From Streptomyces sp. D2-8 (lineage in GTDB: Bacteria; Actinomycetota; Actinomycetes; Streptomycetales; Streptomycetaceae), in the NCBI RefSeq assembly GCF_023184515.1, contig NZ_JAAHBP010000007.1, forward strand, positions 62,001 through 126,000: a DNA stretch of 64,000 nt. The letters run 5' to 3'. The position numbers were made by a program, and so were the translations under genes. Below the pieces are notes generated by a model. That model was not told where the DNA came from and did not search any database. It saw only the letters and a list, made by a program, of their open reading frames with translations. Shown piece after piece: positions 58,559 through 64,000 of this stretch (positions are counted from its first letter, which is position 1; each line of letters starts with the position of its first letter).

Positions 58559-58945
58559 TCAGCCGCTGTACAGGAAGTAGGACAGGCAGACCCAGGCGAG
58601 GACACCCACGAGCATCGTCCACACGACCCAGGACGGCGGCTCGTACTCCTCGGACTCGATCTTCTCCCCGGCCGCCTTCCTGCGGTTGAGCTCCTTCCGC
58701 CTGCCGCGGGGGAAGAAGAACATGAGGGACAGCAGGGCCAGACCTCCACCGAGGCTGAAAAGGATCATGTTCAGTGACTCGCCCTTGGCCATCCCGAGGC
58801 TGATGCCGCCGATGAGCGGGACGAGGACCCACAGCAGCGGCGTCCGCTGCCTCCAGTTGACGGTGACGGCGTAGTAGCTGAGCGCGAAGACGGCGGCGCC
58901 GAGAACGAAGATGACGAGCGCGAGCTCGCGGGACGCGTGGGACAC
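58559..58945 (-). CDS. Four-helix membrane protein, immunity-like
   Basis: 128 residues from GTG 58945 (AAGGA upstream). Helices at about 8-30, 36-54, 60-82 and 105-127. Conserved ELNRRKAAGE in a cytoplasmic loop. A paralogue (59217-59426) has the second half only, 35/69 identical. Family unknown; similar proteins are often clustered behind RHS toxin tips. Confidence 0.7.
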   Translation of the reverse strand: MSHASRELALVIFVLGAAVFALSYYAVTVNWRQRTPLLWVLVPLIGGISLGMAKGESLNMILFSLGGGLALLSLMFFFPRGRRKELNRRKAAGEKIESEEYEPPSWVVWTMLVGVLAWVCLSYFLYSG

Positions 58946-59108
58946 GGTGGAGGTCCTTGGGTCAGCGGTGGACGAACGGAAGTGGTCGGTGGGACGGGAA
59001 CCGAGAGGACATCCCGAGGTCCCCTGCCAGGGTGCTGGGTGCTCTGGACGACCGGGATACCGGGGTGCCGCGAGGCCCGCGCCCCGTCTGCCGTGGGAAG
59101 CGGTGCAG

Positions 59109-59206
59109 GGGGTCCTTTCGCTATGAGCGTCCGATCAGGCCGCGTGGTCTGGTGCGAGGTGCGGTGCCAGGCCGCGCGACCCGGACGGGCGTAGTGAAAG
59201 GACCCC
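59109..59206. repeat. 98-nt imperfect hairpin element
   Basis: The ends GGGGTCCTTTCGCTA (59109-59123) and TAGTGAAAGGACCCC (59192-59206) form a 15-bp stem with one mismatch; inner stretches GGCCGCGTGGTCTGG and CCAGGCCGCGCGACC extend the pairing, so the whole 98 nt can fold. It lies between the two paralogous membrane genes. Confidence 0.7.
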
Positions 59207-59216
59207 ATAAGCCGGG

Positions 59217-59426
59217 TCAGCCGCCGAAGAGGGCGTAGGACACACAGATCCAGGCAATGATCGCCGTGACCGTGACCCATGTCACCCGCTGCGACGGCTC
59301 GAATTCCTTGGGGTCGACCTCCTCCCCGGCCGCCTTCCTCCGGTTGAGCGCTCTGACCCTCCCCGGAGGGTAGAACCCGCCCAGGGCGGCCAGGGCCATC
59401 GTGCCTCCCAGGCTGAAGAGGACCAT
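59217..59426 (-). pseudogene. 5'-truncated paralogue of the 128-aa membrane protein
   Basis: 69 codons beginning MVLFSLGG, matching residues 60-128 of the paralogue at 58559-58945 with 35 identities. The first two helices are missing; the sequence breaks off exactly where RHS coding sequence begins (59427), so the start is a junction. Confidence 0.75.
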
Positions 59427-60920
59427 GTCGGTTCGCCACCGTCTCGACGGAGGCCAGCGCGTTCGGACCGCCCTGGGCCGAGCCAGACGGGCCGTAGGAG
59501 TAGGTGCGCACCGAGTCCTTGGCCGTGTCGGCGCCTATGTCGTGCTTGACCTCCTTGGTGCGGTTGCCCAGGGCGTCATAGTTGTACGACGTCCAGTAGG
59601 GCATCGGACCGCCGACGTTCGCCTTCGACGGGCCCGCCGCGCAGTCGTCGGTCGACGTCCAGGCCTCGGTCAGGCGCTGCAGCGCGTCGGTCGTGAAGCA
59701 CTGGGTGTCGGTCCGCAGTTCCTCGCCCTGGCCGGTCGACGTCTTGATGCGCTTGACGTTGCCCGCCGGGTCGTAGGTGTAGTGCGTGTCGTCGACCCGC
59801 TGGGTTGCCAGCGTCCGGTCGGTGGTGGCGCGCAGCAGCTCACCGGTGTGCTCGTCGTAGGACCAGCTGCGGTACAGACGGCGGGACTGGTCGTTGTACT
59901 CCGTGCGCAGCACCCGCCCGAACGGGTCGTAGGTGTTGGAGTTGACCGGATCCGGCCGCCCGCCGTCAGGCCCTGGGCCTGATCGTCGGCGTCGTGGCGG
60001 GTGACGACGCGCTCCGCGGGCAGGTCACCGAGGGCCGGCTGGGTGATCTGGGTCAACAGGCCGGTCTTGTCGTTGTAGCCGAACCCCCAGGTGTACGTGC
60101 CGGCCAGGTCCCCCTGCGCGGAGGGGACGACGGCCTGCATCCCGGTGGGCTGGTAGTCGTGCGTGTAGCCGGTGACCTTCTGGGTGTACGCCTGCCCGTC
60201 CACGTAGCGGCGGGCCTCGGACAGCTCGCCCTTGGCGATCGTGTCATACACCCACTCGGACCGGAGGGTGGAGCCCTCCTTGACTGAGACCACGCGGCCG
60301 AGCGCGTCGTAGACGGTCGTCAGGGACACGCCCCGGGCGTCGGTGGTGGACGCCCGGCGGTCCAGGACGTCGTACGTCATGGTGGTGGTGCCCTGGTCCG
60401 GGTCCTCGGCCCGGACCTCCCGCCCACGGGCGTCGTAGGCGAACGTGCGCACGGTTCCGGCCGGGTCGGTGATCCGCTCCAGCAGGCCCCGGGCGTCGTA
60501 GGCGTATTTCGTCGACTGCGAGGCGGTCCGGGACTCGTTGGTGTACTCGATCTCCTCGACCGGACGGTCCAGTGCGTCGGTGACCGTGGTGCGTGCCGTA
60601 CCGCCCTTCGGCGGGATCACGGTGGTGTGGTTGCCGTCGTAGACCGTGGTGGCCCGGCGGGTCTCGGTTCCGTACTTCAGGGCGACCGTCTCGGTCGGGC
60701 GGCCGACACCGTCGTGGGTGATCCGGACGGCCGCGGGCGCCTTGGTGTCGTCGCCCGCCACGAGGACGGGCTCCGGGTCACCGGTGGCGTAGTAGTCGTC
60801 GTAGACCTTCCACTCCAGGCCGCGCGAGTCGTACAGCGTCTCGGTGAGCACCCGGCCGCCCGATCCGCCCAACGCGGGCGTCTGGGTCTGGCGTTCGCGC
60901 AGCAGGCCGTCGGCCCTCCT
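59427..60920 (-). pseudogene. RHS/YD-repeat protein fragment, frameshifted and truncated at both ends
   Basis: At least twelve YD-type repeats (YDSRGLEWKVYDDYY, YDALGRVVSV, YDARGLLERITDPAG, YDVLDRRASTTDARG, YDPAGNVKRIKT, YNYDALGNRTKEV). The frame changes at about 59951-59975 (VVTRHDADDQAQ in one frame, NTYDPFGRVLRTEYN in the next). Homology begins abruptly at about 60920 and ends at 59427 in the middle of a repeat (SVETVANRH). The N-terminal secretion part, the DPxGL-type cleavage block and the toxin tip are missing. The gene is dead. Confidence 0.85.
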
Positions 60921-60961
60921 CGCACTGAGCTGTCCTGGCCGGCCGCATGCCTCGGCACGCC

Positions 60962-61996
60962 TCAGGCATCCTTCTCCTGATGCCCCCGGTGTCCCTCGGC
61001 GGCCCGCACCACGTCCCGGTAGGTCCGGGCGGCCACGCGCAGCGCCGCCTCGGGGTCGATGCCCTCCTCCTCGGCCCGCACCGCCAGCGCCAGCAGGTCG
61101 TAGCCGACGCCCTCGCCCGCGGGGAGCGGGACGTCCAGCCCCGCCGTGCGCACACGCGAGGACAGTTTCGCCGCCAGCGCCAGGCCCGGCTGGCCCAGGG
61201 GTATGCCGTCCGTCACCGAGGTGCGCTGCTTCTCGACCGCCTTGGTGCGCAGCCAGTGTGCCTTGACCTCCTCCGGCGTGGTGGCCGTCTCGTCGCCGAA
61301 GACATGCGGGTGGCGGTGGATCAGCTTGTCGACGATGCCGGCGGCGACGTCGTCGACGGAGAAGGGGCTCTCCAGGTCGTCCTCGGCGATCCGGGCGTGG
61401 AACACGACCTGGAGGAGGACGTCGCCGAGCTCCTCGCGCAGTTCGTCGCGGTCGCCCTCCTCGATCGCCTCGACGAGTTCGTACGCCTCCTCGATGCCGT
61501 ACTTGGCCAGGCCCTTGTGGGTCTGCCGGGAGGACCAGGGGCATTCGGCGCGGATGCGGTCCATGACCTGGACGAGGTCGAGGAGCCGGGCGCCCGGCAG
61601 GTCGTAGGAGGCGGGCAGCAGCTCCAGCTCGGGCATCGCGATGCGGCCGGTGCCGGCGAGGCGGGCCAGGCCGTCCGTCAGGACCGGTTCGCCCTCGCCC
61701 GTCGCCACCACGACCACCGTGCGTCCGCCGGCGCAGGCGTCGACCAGCTCCTCGGCGGCCGGGGACGCCTCGGCGACGGTGATGCCGGCCTCGCGCAGAT
61801 ACGGCAGCTGCGGGTGCGTGCCGTCCGCGCACAGCACCTGGTCCGCCGCGTGCAGGGCCTGCCAGGCGGGCCAGGAGAGCAGACCGGGTGCGACACGGTG
61901 GCTGGTGGTGAGCAGGATGATGCGGCCGGGGGCGACGGCCGCGTCGGGAGCGGTCCGCTCGGGGCCCGGGGTCGCTTCGGGGCTGTTGGCGTTCAC
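60962..61996 (-). CDS. mazG: MazG nucleoside triphosphate pyrophosphohydrolase
   Basis: 344 residues. Long N-terminal extension (1-120) with a methylase-like RIILLTTSHRVAPGL fold, then MazG all-alpha NTP-PPase (CPWSSRQTHKGLAKYGIEEAYELVEAIEEGDRDELREELGDVLLQVVFHARIAEDD), metal ligands in EELGDVLLQVVFH. It removes non-canonical NTPs. Conserved after the P450 region in streptomycetes. Confidence 0.93.
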   Translation of the reverse strand: MNANSPEATPGPERTAPDAAVAPGRIILLTTSHRVAPGLLSWPAWQALHAADQVLCADGTHPQLPYLREAGITVAEASPAAEELVDACAGGRTVVVVATGEGEPVLTDGLARLAGTGRIAMPELELLPASYDLPGARLLDLVQVMDRIRAECPWSSRQTHKGLAKYGIEEAYELVEAIEEGDRDELREELGDVLLQVVFHARIAEDDLESPFSVDDVAAGIVDKLIHRHPHVFGDETATTPEEVKAHWLRTKAVEKQRTSVTDGIPLGQPGLALAAKLSSRVRTAGLDVPLPAGEGVGYDLLALAVRAEEEGIDPEAALRVAARTYRDVVRAAEGHRGHQEKDA

Positions 61997-62102
61997 GGTT
62001 CGAAGCTATCCCACGCCGCCGACAGCGCCCGAAGTTGTCCACAGGGCCCGGAGAGGGCGGGGTGCCCTGCGTACCGTACCCGCCCTGCGTGCCGTGCCTG
62101 CT

Positions 62103-62750
62103 CTACATGCCCTGCTGGTTCTGCGCCGTCGTGACGTCCCGCACCCACGGCGTCTTGGCGTCGGCGCGGCTGCTCTTCTGGACGTCCCAGGTGCCGTAGC
62201 GCGGGTTGAGGTCGACGTTCAGCTCCTTGGAGGCGTCGGAGAGGGCCTTCCAGAACTCGGGGCGGTCGGTACCCGTCCCGAGCTTCTCGGCGAGCTTCTG
62301 GGCCTCCAGCTGGAGGCGGAGGTTCTCGTCGAGGCGCTGCGGCGGGATGCCGTACTGCTGGAGCCAGGTCGTCTCCAGGGCCTTGGCGCCGCCGGCCTGC
62401 TGTTCCAGGCCGGACCGCATCGCCTGGATCTCCTTGCGGGAGACGGTCACTCCGGCGTCCTCGGCGGCACGGTGCAGCACCCGGTCCAGGACCATGGTCT
62501 GCAGGGTGTCGCGGGTGAGGGTGCCGGTTCTGGCGATGACCTGCTGGTACTGGGCCTCGTCCTGTACGGCCGCCCGCTGGGCCGCGCGTACCTCGCCGAC
62601 CCGCTCGTCGAGCTGGGAGACGGTGATCCGCTGGCCGCCCACCACGGCTGCCGCGCCGGGATGCGCGTCGTTTCCGCAGGCGGTGAGAAGGGGCGCCACG
62701 GCGGCGATCGCTGCGGTGAGGACGAGCGCGGTGCGACGGCGGCGGTGCAA
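62103..62750 (-). CDS. SurA-N domain lipoprotein
   Basis: 215 residues from TTG 62750, set by GGGAGG 5 nt upstream. Lipobox LTAC (Cys about 24) after RRRRTALVLTAAIAAVAPL. SurA N-terminal-like region (VVGGQRITVSQLDERVGEVRAAQR). No PPIase domain is present. Probably an exported chaperone; same strand as mazG. Confidence 0.88.
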   Translation of the reverse strand: MHRRRRTALVLTAAIAAVAPLLTACGNDAHPGAAAVVGGQRITVSQLDERVGEVRAAQRAAVQDEAQYQQVIARTGTLTRDTLQTMVLDRVLHRAAEDAGVTVSRKEIQAMRSGLEQQAGGAKALETTWLQQYGIPPQRLDENLRLQLEAQKLAEKLGTGTDRPEFWKALSDASKELNVDLNPRYGTWDVQKSSRADAKTPWVRDVTTAQNQQGM

Positions 62751-62893
62751 GGAGACCTCCCGAGGAGATTGTGCGACGGTGCACAAGGTCTTGCGATGAT
62801 CGATGGTAGGCAGTGGCCACGCTCTGGCCAACCCATTCGACCAACGATTCACCGGGACTTCCGGCACCGCCGCGCCATGCCCCGGGGCGGTCG

Positions 62894-64000
62894 TCAGCCG
62901 CGGACCTGCCCCAGCCAGTGCAGCGTCCTGCGGATCTCCGCGCCGAGTGGGTGCCCGGGGCCGTGGGTGCGCTCCACGTCGTGCAGCAGCCGGGCCAGGG
63001 TGTCGTGGGCCGCGCCGCGGTCGCCGAGGGCGAGCAGGAGGTGCCCGATCCGGCGGCGGACGTCGTGCGCGAGCTCGGGTCCGCCGGCGGCGACGTACTG
63101 GTTCTCGTAGTAGGGCAGCACCGCCCGGTACTCGGCGAGCGCTGCGGCCGGCTCGCCCAGCTGTTCGAGGCACTGGGCGGCCTCGTAGCGGAAGCGCAGG
63201 GCCTGCGGGTCGGCCTGGCCTGCCTCGGCGGCGCGTTCGTCGGCGAGCCGGCGCAGCTCGGGCAGGGCGCGCCGGTACTGGCCGTCGTCCAGGAGCGTCG
63301 CCGCGTACTGCTTGCGCAGGGTGCGGACGACCGGGGAGTGCGCCCCGTGCTGTTCGGCGGCGGCGGGCAGGATCCCCCCGAGGATGTCGACGGCCTGGGT
63401 GACGCGGCCCTCGCCGAGAAGCCGCTTGACCTCGTCGACGGCGCGGGCGATGTCCGTCTGCCCCGGTGTGTCGGTGACGGGTGTGGCGGGCGTGGGCTGG
63501 GGCGCGGGGGTGCGCGCACGGTCGGGCCAGGGGGCGTGCGGGCGCAGGAACGGTCGGGTGGGGTCCAGGGCGGCTCCGGTGGGCGTCCCGCGCGCGGGCA
63601 GGAGCAGCTCCAGGTGCTCGTAGACCTCCTGCGCCGAGGCGGGCCGGTGCTGCGGGTCCTTGGCGAGGAGGCGCAGGACGAGGTCCTCCAGGGCCTCGGG
63701 GACTTCGGGGCGGATGCGGCGCACGGGCAGTGGGGGCTCGTACAGGTGCCGGTGCAGGACGCCGAGGGCCGTGGAACCGGAGAAGGGCACATCGCCACTG
63801 AGCAGTTCGTGCAGGACCACGCCGAGGGCGTACAGGTCGGTGTAGGGGCCGACCGCGCCGCCCATCGCCTGCTCCGGGGCCATGTAGGCGGGCGAACCGA
63901 TGGGGGTGCCGGTGTGGGTGAGGCGGGTGGTGTCCGCGTCCATGACGGAGGCGACGCCGAGGTCGAGGACGGTGACCGTGCCGTCCTGCTTCACCATCAC
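62894..64000 (-). CDS. Serine/threonine protein kinase with TPR region, N-terminus beyond window
   Basis: 368 codons in the window. Kinase C-lobe: VLDLGVASVMDADTTRLTHTG (DFG-like DLG), GSPAYMAPEQAMG, DLYALGVVLHELLSG. The N-lobe and catalytic loop are outside. A Pro-rich linker is followed by TPR-like repeats (about 195-360; YRRALPELRRLADE, AALAEYRAVLPYYEN, HDTLARLLHDVERTHGPGH), the layout of a soluble Streptomyces Ser/Thr kinase. No membrane segment is seen in this half. Confidence 0.85.
   Translation of the reverse strand: MMVKQDGTVTVLDLGVASVMDADTTRLTHTGTPIGSPAYMAPEQAMGGAVGPYTDLYALGVVLHELLSGDVPFSGSTALGVLHRHLYEPPLPVRRIRPEVPEALEDLVLRLLAKDPQHRPASAQEVYEHLELLLPARGTPTGAALDPTRPFLRPHAPWPDRARTPAPQPTPATPVTDTPGQTDIARAVDEVKRLLGEGRVTQAVDILGGILPAAAEQHGAHSPVVRTLRKQYAATLLDDGQYRRALPELRRLADERAAEAGQADPQALRFRYEAAQCLEQLGEPAAALAEYRAVLPYYENQYVAAGGPELAHDVRRRIGHLLLALGDRGAAHDTLARLLHDVERTHGPGHPLGAEIRRTLHWLGQVRG

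Overview
This is a high-GC actinobacterial chromosome segment, almost certainly Streptomyces. The evidence is the extreme third-position GC, frequent GTG/TTG starts with GGAGG ribosome binding sites, a SigB-type partner-switch locus, tRNA-Leu(UAA) (bldA), Rpf/LysM cell-wall hydrolases with a c-di-AMP riboswitch, and a gene order (purEK, sigI, hut, cbs, bldA, ndh, eno, rpfA-rpfC, P450, mazG) that I recall as conserved core Streptomyces chromosome. Most of the window is ordinary vertically inherited core, with several small accessory insertions.

Layout. 1-5.2 kb (minus): partial membrane dipeptidase, purE, purK, then (plus) a GtrA protein and (minus) an OmpR-type two-component system. 5.7-9.1 kb: a POT-family peptide transporter, converging on an LPXTG-anchored surface protein and a membrane-anchored Ig-like partner. 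9.4-11.8 kb: the anti-sigma / anti-anti-sigma / sigma locus (prsI, arsI, sigI). 12.2-18 kb: a histidine utilisation operon hutU - M20 amidohydrolase - hutF - hutI, facing a DAP-decarboxylase-like gene. An RpiR-family regulator (20-21 kb) shares a promoter-overlapping operator with hutU, which suggests it controls the operon. 21.3-28.3 kb: a potassium-transport accessory cluster (an RCK-TM-RCK protein, KtrA, KtrB, a two-pore-helix ion channel, small membrane proteins, and a truncated PucR remnant). 28.5-32 kb: a secreted tripeptidyl aminopeptidase-like enzyme and a secreted bacteriocin-like peptide with a candidate immunity membrane protein. 32-33.8 kb: a frameshifted SDR gene and a divergent XRE regulator.

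34-42 kb: cystathionine beta-synthase, an SGNH hydrolase, a thiolase, small conserved proteins, a Bax inhibitor-1 family protein, pobA (with a perfect operator-like palindrome) and bldA. I found no in-frame TTA codon in any gene I call, so the genes here look translationally independent of bldA. 42.8-49.1 kb: a MacB/FtsX-like ABC exporter, a CFA-type methyltransferase and type II NADH dehydrogenase. 49.6-50.2 kb: a Phd/RelE toxin-antitoxin pair wedged behind ppx and flanked by a second, diverged copy of the ppx 3' end.

50.2-57.4 kb: ppx, DUF501, divIC, eno, rpfA (with ydaO-type c-di-AMP riboswitch), rpfC and a cytochrome P450. 57.5-60.9 kb is a recombination graveyard: an HTH gene, a DUF2975 remnant, a bacterial-PH fragment, two paralogous small membrane proteins and a truncated, frameshifted RHS/YD-repeat gene. 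This looks like the eroded tip of a polymorphic toxin locus with immunity-type genes. 61-64 kb returns to core: mazG, a SurA-N lipoprotein, and the C-terminal half of a Ser/Thr protein kinase with TPRs running off the right edge. Perfect long-stem terminators punctuate most convergent or tail-to-head junctions. No CRISPR array, insertion sequence or prophage was seen.
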